64,000 nucleotides of DNA from NCBI GenBank assembly GCA_964604165.1, contig CAZRYF010000009.1, positions 1-64,000 of the forward strand, in the 5' to 3' direction. Within the stretch, counting starts at the first letter, position 1. Every line of letters begins with the position of its first letter. Under the pieces are notes generated by a model, which saw only the letters and a list, made by a program, of their open reading frames with translations, searched no databases and was not told where the DNA came from. Positions 1 to 7,407 of this stretch are shown here, piece by piece. The stretch is from JAYZDK01 sp964604165. Lineage in GTDB: Bacteria; Myxococcota_A; UBA796; CAJQPC01. The position numbers and the translations under genes were made by a program.

Positions 1-1525
1 TGCAGTCATCGTCCACGGCGGTGGTGCAGTCCTCGAGTTGGGCGGGGTTCACCGCAGACAGTGTGTCGTCGCAGTCCGTGGCGTCGGTGACCGGGTGGGC
101 CGGGGAGGAGAGGCACTGGCAGACCGTGTCCGTGGGCAGGCCGAACCCGTCGCCATCGCCGTCGGCGTACCAGTCGGTGCAGGACGCCGCGCCGGGGTCG
201 TTGGTGTCGCCATCGCAGTTGTCGTCGTACAGGGTCAGGCAGGTCTCGGCGGCGCCTGGAAACACGTTGGCGCGGCCGTCCTCGCAGTCCGTGGCGTCGG
301 CCACGTACGAGATCGGCTGGATGCAGCGGGTGAGCGGGGTGTTGGGGTCGCCGTAGGAGTCGCCGTCGGCGTCCAGGTGCCAGGTGGGGGCATCGGTGGC
401 GGTGGGGTCGTCGATGGCGGCATCGCAGTTGTTGTCCACGCCATCGCCGCACAGCTCGTCGGCGCCGGGGTGGACGGCAGCGTTGGTGTCATCGCAGTCG
501 CTCGTGTCCAGGAGGGTGCCGCTCGGGGCGGCGCAGGCCTCGACGGGGGCGTTGGCGTCGCCGTAGCCATCGGCATCGAAATCCCCGTAGAAGGTGGTGG
601 TGACGCCCTCGTCGGCCAGGCCGTCGCAGTCATCGTCGACGTTGTTGCAGGTCTCGGACTGGCCCGGGAAGATGTCGGCGTCGGTGTCGTCGCAGTCGAA
701 GGCGCCATTGGCGGGGACGGGGACGTGGCCGCTGGGGGGGTCGCAGGAGGCGACGGATGTGGAGGGGTCGCCAAAGCCGTCGCTGTCGGTGTCCGGGTGC
801 CAGGTGGCCGGGTCGGTGACATCGTCGTCGGCATCGTCGGTGAGGCCATCGCAGTCGTTGTCGACGGAGTCGCACTCCTCGGGGTGGTCCGGGTGGACGC
901 GGTTCGAGGTGTCGTCGCAGTCGTCGCCGAACAGGGCGTAGCCCGGGAGCGCCACGCAACTCTCCTCGGTCTCGCCTGGGTCGCCGTGGCCATCGCTGTC
1001 CCGGTCCCGGTACCAGGTGGCATCGCCGGTGACCGAGTCGTCGGCGGTGTCGACGAGCCCGTCACAGTCCTCGTCGGTGCCGCCATCGCAGACCTCAGGA
1101 GCGCCCGGGTGGATGTGGGCGGCGGTGTCGTTGCAGTCGCCGGCGGTGGGCACGAACTGGTGGGAGGGGGGATCGCAGGCGATCTTCTCGGTGGCGACGA
1201 GGCCGTACCCGTCTCCATCACCGTCGAAATACCAGGGGGTCTCATTGGTGGCGTCGTTGTCTACGAGGGTGTCGCAGTTGTTGTCCTTGCCGTCGCAGAC
1301 CTCCGGGGCGCCGGCGTAGGTGGTGGGGTCTTGATCGTTGCAGTCGCCATCGGCCTCGACCATGCCGTCGCCGTCGAAGTCCTTGCCCGGGTGATCAGGG
1401 CGGTCGTAGCCCGGGAGGGCGGGGACGCAGGCGGTCAGCGCAATGACGGCGGGAACAAGCGCGACCCCAAGGACCCACCAGCGAGTGCTACCGAGCGTGG
1501 GGGGGGGTGGGGGGGGGTAAATCAC
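1..1525 (-). CDS. MopE-like acidic Cys/Asp repeat lipoprotein (C-terminus off the window)
   Basis: The frame reads leftwards from a GTG at 1525 and stays open to the window edge, so about 508 N-terminal codons are seen and the rest is missing. A GGGAG lies 6 bases before the GTG. A hydrophobic segment ends in LTAC (Cys33), a probable lipoprotein signal, so the protein is likely outer-membrane or surface anchored. After it come seven visible copies of a roughly 62-residue unit: Y/W-x-D-x-D-G-x-G, then D-C-D/N-D, then P-G-A-x-E-x-C-D, then D-N-x-C-D-G. This is the putative metal-binding repeat of MopE-type proteins; Asp-rich loops suggest Ca2+ or Cu binding (family inference). Codons 4-9 are almost pure C: two runs of nine. 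Exact role unknown. Confidence 0.85.
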   Translation of the reverse strand, partial: MIYPPPPPPTLGSTRWWVLGVALVPAVIALTACVPALPGYDRPDHPGKDFDGDGMVEADGDCNDQDPTTYAGAPEVCDGKDNNCDTLVDNDATNETPWYFDGDGDGYGLVATEKIACDPPSHQFVPTAGDCNDTAAHIHPGAPEVCDGGTDEDCDGLVDTADDSVTGDATWYRDRDSDGHGDPGETEESCVALPGYALFGDDCDDTSNRVHPDHPEECDSVDNDCDGLTDDADDDVTDPATWHPDTDSDGFGDPSTSVASCDPPSGHVPVPANGAFDCDDTDADIFPGQSETCNNVDDDCDGLADEGVTTTFYGDFDADGYGDANAPVEACAAPSGTLLDTSDCDDTNAAVHPGADELCGDGVDNNCDAAIDDPTATDAPTWHLDADGDSYGDPNTPLTRCIQPISYVADATDCEDGRANVFPGAAETCLTLYDDNCDGDTNDPGAASCTDWYADGDGDGFGLPTDTVCQCLSSPAHPVTDATDCDDTLSAVNPAQLEDCTTAVDDDC

Positions 1526-1593
1526 TTCCTTCTCCCACTGCAAATTGCCTTTTCGTCGACCACGACGCCAACTGCCTGAACACAACGTACCAA

Positions 1594-1634
1594 GCCCGAG
1601 GGGATGCGGCATCCCCCCGCCTCAACGTCGGCCC
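1594..1634. repeat. Single copy of a palindromic REP-like element
   Basis: This stretch contains GGGGATGC-G-GCATCCCC followed by a C-rich arm, and its reverse complement aligns with the core of the 63-bp tandem repeat near 48.9-49.15 kb, including the flanking GGCCGAC-like and GGCGGGGGG blocks. It lies in the 167-bp divergent gap between the MopE-like gene and the EcsC-like gene. I see no clear sigma-70 promoter in the rest of that gap. Confidence 0.5.
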
Positions 1635-1692
1635 AAGCAACCCCGTGCCTCGAGGCGTCCTCCTCACGGAAGACCGGGATAGACAACAGGGC

Positions 1693-2382
1693 ATGGCCCC
1701 AGCCTGGAAGGAAATCGCCAAAGCCATCGAGGAACGCCTCGACTCGGATCTCGTGCCAGCGGCGTACGCGACGCTGTCGGTGCCCACAGCGCAGATTCGG
1801 CGGGAGCTGGAGCGAGTCGGCCACGTCGGGGATCGGCCGACACCTGCGGATCGCGACCGGGCCGCCGATGCCCTGGTGGCGGCAGCCGCCCGGACCGCCA
1901 CAGCGCTGGGCGCGATGGGAGGGCTCGGCGGCGCCGCTGCCCTGGCACCGGAGATCTTGGGGCAACTGATCGGCAGTCTTCGCCTCGCCCAGCGACTGGC
2001 CGTGGTCTACGGGTTTGACCCGCACACAGAAGCCGGTGGTCAGCTTCTTTGGCGGGCCATGGCAGCTGCCCACGGGGTCGAAATGCCGGCGGCCGGGCGC
2101 ATGGACGTGCGCCTCGGGGAGTGGAAGCAGGTGCTGGGCAAGCAGCCCACGGAGCCCTCCTTTGCGGCCACCTGGATGCTCCAACAGATTCTCCGGCGGA
2201 CCACCCGCACCATCGCGAGACGCACCAGCCGCTGGATTCCTGGCGTGGGAGTGGGGGTCTCAGCCCTCGCTGCCAGGAAGCGCATGGCCGGCCAGGGAGC
2301 CCGCATGAAGGCGGTCTACCGGAGGGCTTTTGAGGGGGATTCGGGGCCCCCGAGGGATATCGAGGAAGCGATTGTGGTCTAG
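1693..2382 (+). CDS. EcsC family protein
   Basis: A 229-residue protein starting at ATG 1693 and ending at 2382. An Ala/Gly-rich helical middle (roughly residues 55-105) leads into the motif GFDPHTEAG (about 107-115), typical of the EcsC family, followed by a basic helix and a Gly-rich segment GVGVGVSALAARKR near the C-terminus. EcsC proteins are membrane-associated and named after the third gene of the Bacillus ecs ABC-transporter operon; their biochemical function is poorly defined. It stands alone here, divergent from the MopE-like gene and 41 bp ahead of the peroxiredoxin-rhodanese gene. The frame is open further upstream, but only this ATG gives a sensible N-terminus. Confidence 0.7.
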   Translation: MAPAWKEIAKAIEERLDSDLVPAAYATLSVPTAQIRRELERVGHVGDRPTPADRDRAADALVAAAARTATALGAMGGLGGAAALAPEILGQLIGSLRLAQRLAVVYGFDPHTEAGGQLLWRAMAAAHGVEMPAAGRMDVRLGEWKQVLGKQPTEPSFAATWMLQQILRRTTRTIARRTSRWIPGVGVGVSALAARKRMAGQGARMKAVYRRAFEGDSGPPRDIEEAIVV

Positions 2383-2423
2383 GGCCGTTGCATGCGCTAC
2401 AGCGTCCCAGGACTGGAGTTGCC

Positions 2424-3296
2424 ATGATTCGAGAGTTGTTCCGGTTCTCACCGCTCCCGGTGGGGATGAAAGCCCCCGCCCTGTCCCTGACGGCGGACGA
2501 GGGTTCCTGGGTCAAGCTGCGGGACCTCGCAGGTCGCGAGAACGTGGTGCTGCTGTTCTTGCGGTGCGTTGCAGACGAGCAGGCCCAGGAGAAGCTGGTG
2601 GCGTTGAATCCCCTGGTGGAGTCCCTGGCAAAGATGGATACGCGCATCTTCGGCATCAACGCGAGCCGGCCGGAGCAGCTGCGCACCCAGCGGGAGAAGA
2701 TGGAACTGGATTTCCCCTTTCTCTACGATCCTTTCGCCTTCACCGCCCGGGCCTTCGGGGCGGCCGGTCGGGTGGCACCGGTCTGCAGAACAGTGGCGTT
2801 CCTGGTGGGCAAGGACCAGGTCATCGCCATGCGCCAGGAGGGAATTCCCTCCCCGGATGCCTTGATGGCGGCGGTCCAATTCCTGGAGGGCGCCGGCGCG
2901 TCGCTCCCGGCGGATGCGCCTGCTGCTACCGCCGACGAGCCCGCTCGGTCCAAGGGCCCGGGGGAGGCACAGGAATCCGTCGCGGACATCGACTCACCTC
3001 GAGCGGTGGAGATGCTCGCCGAGAAAGCCTCGCTCTACCTCCTGGTGGATGTCCGAACCAAGTCCGAGTACGACGCCGACCACTCCCCCCGCGCCATTCA
3101 CATCCCCGTGGATGAAATCACCCACCGCTACCATGAGCTCGGTCAGACCGATCACCTGATCTTCGTCTGCCAGGCCGGGGGACGCTCCGCCGCCGCTGGC
3201 GAGTTCATGACCTCCATCGGCTCCCGCGAGATCTACAGCGTGATCGGCGGAATGAGCAGTTGGGAAGGCGACCGCCTGCAGACGCCCCATTCCTAG
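2424..3296 (+). CDS. Peroxiredoxin-like/rhodanese fusion protein
   Basis: A 290-residue two-domain protein. Residues 1-156 have the AhpC/TSA thioredoxin fold pattern (FRFSPLPVGMKAPALSL at the start, hydrophobic strand VVLLFLR, then FPFLYDP). The only candidate redox cysteine in the usual place is Cys48 in FLRCVADE, not the classical P-x3-T-x2-C motif, so peroxidase activity is uncertain. Residues 188-283 are a rhodanese domain with LLVDVRTKSEYDADHSPRAIHIP and the active-site loop CQAGGRS (Cys249). GGAG at 2415-2418 supports ATG 2424. Likely cytoplasmic, handling peroxide or sulfane sulfur (inference). The stop codon touches the tolQ Shine-Dalgarno, so it may be co-transcribed with tol. Confidence 0.75.
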   Translation: MIRELFRFSPLPVGMKAPALSLTADEGSWVKLRDLAGRENVVLLFLRCVADEQAQEKLVALNPLVESLAKMDTRIFGINASRPEQLRTQREKMELDFPFLYDPFAFTARAFGAAGRVAPVCRTVAFLVGKDQVIAMRQEGIPSPDALMAAVQFLEGAGASLPADAPAATADEPARSKGPGEAQESVADIDSPRAVEMLAEKASLYLLVDVRTKSEYDADHSPRAIHIPVDEITHRYHELGQTDHLIFVCQAGGRSAAAGEFMTSIGSREIYSVIGGMSSWEGDRLQTPHS

Positions 3297-3307
3297 AAGG
3301 CCCCTTG

Positions 3308-4003
3308 ATGACCCCCACCGTTCCCCTCCTGGCCGAGCCCTCCATCCTGGCCCTGCTCTTCGACGCCGACATCGTGGTCCAGTTCGTGCTCTTTTCCTTG
3401 CTGGGAATGAGCGTCTGGTGCTGGGTGATCATCCTGGCCAAACAAAAGAGCATCGGCCTGGCCACGCAGCAATCCGCTGCCTTTCTTGAGCTGTTCTGGA
3501 ACAGCCGCCGCCTGGACCAGATCTACGAGCGGGCCGGCGAATACCCTGATGCACCTGTCGCCGAGGTCTTCAAGGCCGGGTACGTCGAGTTGAACAAGCT
3601 CTCAGGGGACTCCGCCAGCATCGCCGATGACCTGGGCGCCACCGAGAACGTGGCCCGCTCCCTTCGCCGGGCCTCTCGGGTGGAGCTGATGCAGCTGGAG
3701 CGACGCATCCCCTTTCTCGCCACCACCGGATCCACCGCCCCCTTCATCGGCCTGCTCGGCACCGTGTGGGGCATCCTCCGGGCGTTTCAGAAGATCGGCA
3801 TCACCGGCCAGGCCAGCATGCAGACCGTGGGCCCGGACATCGCCCACGCCCTCATCGCCACCGCGGTGGGGCTGGCGGCTGCCATTCCCGCGGTCATGGC
3901 CTACAACTACTTTGTGAACCGTCTTCGGATTCTGTCCTCGGAGATGGACAACTTCTCCAACGACTTCCTCAACATCGTGAAACGACATTTTCGGGCGGGC
4001 TGA
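3308..4003 (+). CDS. tolQ: TolQ, MotA/TolQ/ExbB proton channel subunit
   Basis: A 231-residue inner-membrane protein of the MotA/TolQ/ExbB family, the proton-channel ring that powers Tol-Pal outer-membrane constriction. A first membrane helix lies at about residues 14-40. The family signature is in the second and third helices: FLATTGSTAPFIGLLGTVWGILRAFQ and ALIATAVGLAAAIPAVMAYNYF. AGAAGG at 3295-3300 precedes ATG 3308. The TGA overlaps the tolR ATG (TGATG). The TolQ assignment, rather than ExbB, rests on the tolR, tolA and tolB genes that follow. Confidence 0.92.
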   Translation: MTPTVPLLAEPSILALLFDADIVVQFVLFSLLGMSVWCWVIILAKQKSIGLATQQSAAFLELFWNSRRLDQIYERAGEYPDAPVAEVFKAGYVELNKLSGDSASIADDLGATENVARSLRRASRVELMQLERRIPFLATTGSTAPFIGLLGTVWGILRAFQKIGITGQASMQTVGPDIAHALIATAVGLAAAIPAVMAYNYFVNRLRILSSEMDNFSNDFLNIVKRHFRAG

Positions 4004-4422
4004 TGGCAGTGGTAGGACCCGGTGAACCCGGCGGCATGATGGCCGAGATCAACGTGACGCCTTTCGTGGACGTCATGTTGGTGCTGCTGGTGATCTTCAT
4101 GGTGACGGCACCGCTGATGGTGACCGGCATGCAGGTGGAGCTGCCGCAGGCGGAGGCGCCGGCGCTGGAGTCGAGCGAGCAGCAGATGGTGCTGACCGTC
4201 AACGCCGAGGGCGAGTACTTCATCAACGAGACGAAGATTGAGATCACCGCGCTCGGGGAGAAGCTGACCGCGATTGCCAACGCAAACCCCCGCCAGGAGG
4301 TCTTCGTCAAGGCCGACGGCTCGGTGCCCTATGAAAAGGTCGCCCAGCTAATTGCAGCCGCCCGGGGTGCCGGCATTCCCCGGGTGGGTCTCGTGACACA
4401 GCCTGTGACGGCGGCTCCGTGA
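4003..4422 (+). CDS. tolR: TolR, ExbD/TolR family
   Basis: A 139-residue protein with a short cytoplasmic tail, one membrane helix (about residues 22-42) and a periplasmic domain. The signature EINVTPFVDVMLVLLVIFMV carries the conserved proton-coupling aspartate of the ExbD/TolR family (Asp in FVDVML). The C-terminal domain includes VFVKADGSVPYEKVAQLI, matching the typical KAD...Y..V pattern. It would sit in the TolQ ring and bind peptidoglycan (family knowledge). It overlaps tolQ by one base and tolA by four. Confidence 0.93.
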   Translation: MAVVGPGEPGGMMAEINVTPFVDVMLVLLVIFMVTAPLMVTGMQVELPQAEAPALESSEQQMVLTVNAEGEYFINETKIEITALGEKLTAIANANPRQEVFVKADGSVPYEKVAQLIAAARGAGIPRVGLVTQPVTAAP

Positions 4423-5177
4423 AGTCCGCCCTGGCCCCCCCGCCCTGGTCTCCGGGCCGCGCCCTTCCTCTCTCCCTGTGCCTGCACGGAGGCATGCTGG
4501 CGATGTTGGCCCTTTTTGGGAGCCGGGGGCCAAGGGCCGAGACCCTGATTCGACCCGACGAGGTCATGCAGGTGTCCCTGGTGTCTCTCCCCAAGCAGAC
4601 CACCCGGCTCCCCCCTAAGGTCATGCAGCGAGCCGACCCGCCGCCCTCTCCGCCCGCGGCGCCCACCCCCCCCCCCGAGGCTCCCTCCGCCTCTGAAATG
4701 GCCCTGAAGAAGGAAGAGCCCAAGGAGCCCCCCAAGGAGAAGCAGCCCGACCGCAGCGCCGCGAGGGAGAAGCTGCTGCGGGAGATGCGCCGTCAGCAAG
4801 CCCTGGAGAGCCTCGCGGCTGAGGGGCCCAAGGACCAGGCTCAGACCGACCCGGACGGGGAAGAAGGCCCCCCCGGAAGCGCCCGGGGTGTGGCGGGGGA
4901 TCCGCGCCTGGCGGCGTTCCAGGAGCAGGTGCGCCAAGCGGCCATGGCCCACTTCAGCGCCTTGCAGACCGACGCCCGCACGGCGGTGATCCAGGTCACC
5001 ATCGATGGGAGGGGGAACATCTTGAACTCCGGCCTGGCCGAGTCCAGCGGCGATCCGTCCTTTGATGCGGCCGCCCGCACGGCCGTGCGCCGCACCGGCC
5101 GGGTGCCTGCCCCTCCCGAGGAGCTGATGCCCGGACCTACCGCCACCTTCTTCATTCGCCTCTCCAACTCGGACTGA
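4419..5177 (+). CDS. tolA: TolA/TonB-like energy transducer
   Basis: A 252-residue protein with one N-terminal membrane helix (about residues 15-35), a Pro-rich and charged linker (about 60-165) with a Lys/Glu-rich coiled part, and a C-terminal TonB/TolA domain (about 175-250: QAAMAHFSALQ, VIQVTIDGRGNILNSGLAESSGDPSFDAAA). It should span the periplasm and link TolQR to TolB and Pal. The start is GTG 4419, overlapping the tolR stop. The linker contains a run of 11 C (4666-4676), a place prone to length errors, but the frame is intact here. Confidence 0.88.
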   Translation: MKSALAPPPWSPGRALPLSLCLHGGMLAMLALFGSRGPRAETLIRPDEVMQVSLVSLPKQTTRLPPKVMQRADPPPSPPAAPTPPPEAPSASEMALKKEEPKEPPKEKQPDRSAAREKLLREMRRQQALESLAAEGPKDQAQTDPDGEEGPPGSARGVAGDPRLAAFQEQVRQAAMAHFSALQTDARTAVIQVTIDGRGNILNSGLAESSGDPSFDAAARTAVRRTGRVPAPPEELMPGPTATFFIRLSNSD

Positions 5178-5182
5178 CGCCC

Positions 5183-6490
5183 ATGCCCCGTCTCTTCTTG
5201 CTGCTGTTGTGCCTTGGGGCGGTCGCACCGCAGGCGTCTGCCCGGGAGAAGGACCCCTCCATCGAGGGGATGGTGGTGGACGTGAACAAGCCCGGGGGCC
5301 GCAACCTGCCCCTGGCGCTGCCCAACCCCCGGGGGCCTGCCGATGTCTCCGAGGAGATTCGTGCGGTGATCCAGCGAGACCTGGAGATCTCCGGGTACTT
5401 CCGCCTGCTGGACCCGGCGGCGTATATCGAGGGCCCCAACGCCGGGGTCAAGCCGGGGCAATTCAAGTACACGGACTGGGATGTGCCCGGAGCGACCGCG
5501 CTGGTGAAGACCCTGGTGCAGGAAGAGGGGGACAAAATCTTAGCTGAGGTCTGGGTGTACGACGTGCCCGGGCGCACAAAGCTGGGGGCCAGGCGCCTGA
5601 CAGCCCGGTCCGACCAGGCCCGACTCCTGGGGCATTGGCTCTCGAACGAGGTGCTGCGCTACGTGACCGGGGAGCCGGGGATCTTCAACACCCGCTTCGC
5701 CTGCGTCTCCAAGAGCGGGGGGAACAAGGAGATCGCCCTGGTGGACATTGACGGTGCCCGGGTGCGCCCGATCACACAGAACGGCTCCATCAACCTGCAG
5801 CCCGCGTGGGCCCCCAGCGGTCGGCACCTGGCCTACACCAGCTACCGAAGCGGCAACCCGGACCTGTACATCTTTGACCTGGCGGCGGGCAGAAGCACGC
5901 GGCGCTCCGCCCGGCCGGGGATAAACGTGGGGGCCGCCTACTCCCCTTCCGGGAAGCATTTGGCCCTGACCCTCTCGGATGGCGGCAACTCGGACCTCTG
6001 GGTGCTGGATCCATCCTCCGGGCAGAAGACCGGGCGGCTGACCCGGGAGCCGGGGATTGACGTGTCGCCGTCGTACTCCCCGGACGGCACGCAGGTGGCG
6101 TTTGCCTCCGAGCGATCTGGTGGCGTGCAGATCTACGTCATGCCCACCGCCGGTGGCCCAGCAAAGCGCATCACCTTCCAGGGCCACCACAACACGGACC
6201 CGGCCTGGTCGCCCAAGGGGGACCGCATCGCCTTTGTGAGCCGGGATGTGGATTTCGATGTCTTCACCACCCGGCCCGATGGCAGCGGCACCGTGCGCCT
6301 GACCCAGTACCAGGGGGACAACGAGGACCCGACCTGGTCGCCGGACGGACGGTACGTCGCCTTCTCCTCCACCCGCAGCGGCAGCCCCCACATCTGGGTC
6401 TCCACCGCCGATGGAGTGCACCAGGTCCAGATCACCGAAGGGACGGGGAGCTACACCAACCCGGCCTGGTCCCCGGCCTTGGACTGGTGA
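5183..6490 (+). CDS. tolB: TolB, periplasmic beta-propeller
   Basis: A 435-residue periplasmic protein. A signal peptide (about residues 1-20, cleaved after ASA) is followed by the TolB N-terminal domain (EEIRAVIQRDLEISGYFRLLD) and a C-terminal propeller of WD40-like/PD40 blades with repeated W-S/A-P-x-G-x-x-I/L-A-F/Y motifs (AWAPSGRHLAYTS, SYSPDGTQVAFAS, AWSPKGDRIAFVS, TWSPDGRYVAFSS). TolB cycles between TolA and Pal in the Tol-Pal system. No pal gene follows; the next gene is a Ppx/GppA phosphatase, whose GTG overlaps the TolB stop. Confidence 0.95.
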   Translation: MPRLFLLLLCLGAVAPQASAREKDPSIEGMVVDVNKPGGRNLPLALPNPRGPADVSEEIRAVIQRDLEISGYFRLLDPAAYIEGPNAGVKPGQFKYTDWDVPGATALVKTLVQEEGDKILAEVWVYDVPGRTKLGARRLTARSDQARLLGHWLSNEVLRYVTGEPGIFNTRFACVSKSGGNKEIALVDIDGARVRPITQNGSINLQPAWAPSGRHLAYTSYRSGNPDLYIFDLAAGRSTRRSARPGINVGAAYSPSGKHLALTLSDGGNSDLWVLDPSSGQKTGRLTREPGIDVSPSYSPDGTQVAFASERSGGVQIYVMPTAGGPAKRITFQGHHNTDPAWSPKGDRIAFVSRDVDFDVFTTRPDGSGTVRLTQYQGDNEDPTWSPDGRYVAFSSTRSGSPHIWVSTADGVHQVQITEGTGSYTNPAWSPALDW

Positions 6491-7407
6491 GACGCGCGGC
6501 GATCGACCTGGGCAGCAACTCGGTGCTGCTCCTGGTGCAGGAGGCCGATGGCACGGTGGTGCACGACGAGGCCCGGGTGATCGGGTTCGGTCGAGGCCTT
6601 GGCGACGGGGGCACCCTGGACCCGGGGCGCGTGGTGGTCGCCCTGGAGGCCCTGGGCGAGTACGCCGCCACGGCGGAGGCGCTGGGGGTGCCGCCCGAGG
6701 CGGTGCGGTTGGGGGCGACCTCTGCCGCCAGGCGGGCGCAGGACATCGATGTCTTCTCCCGGGCGCTGTCGGATCAGTGTGGGCTTCGGCTCGTGGTGAT
6801 CTCGGGCGCACAAGAGGCGCAGCTCTCCTGGCTGGGCGCCACCCAGGGGGAGCCAGCCGACTCGCTGGGGCTGATCGACCTGGGGGGAGGGTCCACGGAG
6901 GTGATCACCGGGACGGCCAACGGAATGGAGAAACGGGTGAGCCTGGAGGTGGGGTCGGTCCGCCTGACGGAGGCGTTCCTGGGATGCGACATCGTGGATC
7001 CGGCTCGCGTGGGGCCCATGGAGGCCCATGTAGCGAGGGAGGTGGAGGCGGGCGTGAATGGTGCGCCGGAGGTGGCCCTGGCGGTGGCCGGAACGGCGAC
7101 GACCCTGGCGGCCATGGACCTGGGCCTGTGGGCCTGGGATCCGGACCGGGTGCACGGGCATGTGCTGCAGCGACAGACCCTGCTGCACCTGCGCAACCAG
7201 CTCCTGGCGGCGGACCCCGGGCAGCGCCGGGACCTGGTAAAGGTGTCCCCGGAGCGGGCAGACTACCTCGCCGCAGGGGCCACGGTCATCGACGCGGTGC
7301 TGGGGGCGTGGGGACTGGAGGCCTGCACAGTCTCGGTTCGCGGGCTGCGCCACGGGATTCTCCTGGCACCGGAGTGGCCGCCGGGGGCGCCGAAATATCC
7401 GGGTTAG
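6487..7407 (+). CDS. Ppx/GppA family phosphatase
   Basis: A 306-residue member of the ASKHA-fold exopolyphosphatase/guanosine pentaphosphatase family. Visible motifs are the phosphate-1 loop AAIDLGSNSVLLLV at the N-terminus, GATSAARRAQD, the catalytic-region SGAQEAQLSWLGA, the phosphate-2 loop GLIDLGGGSTEV and a C-terminal VSVRGLRHGILL. The length fits the short, two-domain family members. It should hydrolyse polyphosphate and/or pppGpp; the sequence does not decide which. GTG 6487 overlaps the tolB stop. Its stop overlaps the convergent stop of the Omp85 gene. Confidence 0.88.
   Translation: MRRAAIDLGSNSVLLLVQEADGTVVHDEARVIGFGRGLGDGGTLDPGRVVVALEALGEYAATAEALGVPPEAVRLGATSAARRAQDIDVFSRALSDQCGLRLVVISGAQEAQLSWLGATQGEPADSLGLIDLGGGSTEVITGTANGMEKRVSLEVGSVRLTEAFLGCDIVDPARVGPMEAHVAREVEAGVNGAPEVALAVAGTATTLAAMDLGLWAWDPDRVHGHVLQRQTLLHLRNQLLAADPGQRRDLVKVSPERADYLAAGATVIDAVLGAWGLEACTVSVRGLRHGILLAPEWPPGAPKYPG

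Noticed and set aside
38..1579. Long open frame of about 513 codons on the plus strand
   Set aside because: It is the mirror of the Asp/Cys repeat frame on the other strand (GTC/GTCG-rich complement of GAC codons), is made of Val/Ala/Gly and has no recognisable domain; the minus frame has a ribosome site, signal and regular repeats.
7366..7380. Second GG-N10-GC sigma-54-like match
   Set aside because: It lies in the last codons of the Ppx/GppA gene, lacks the TTGC core and has no gene downstream in its direction.
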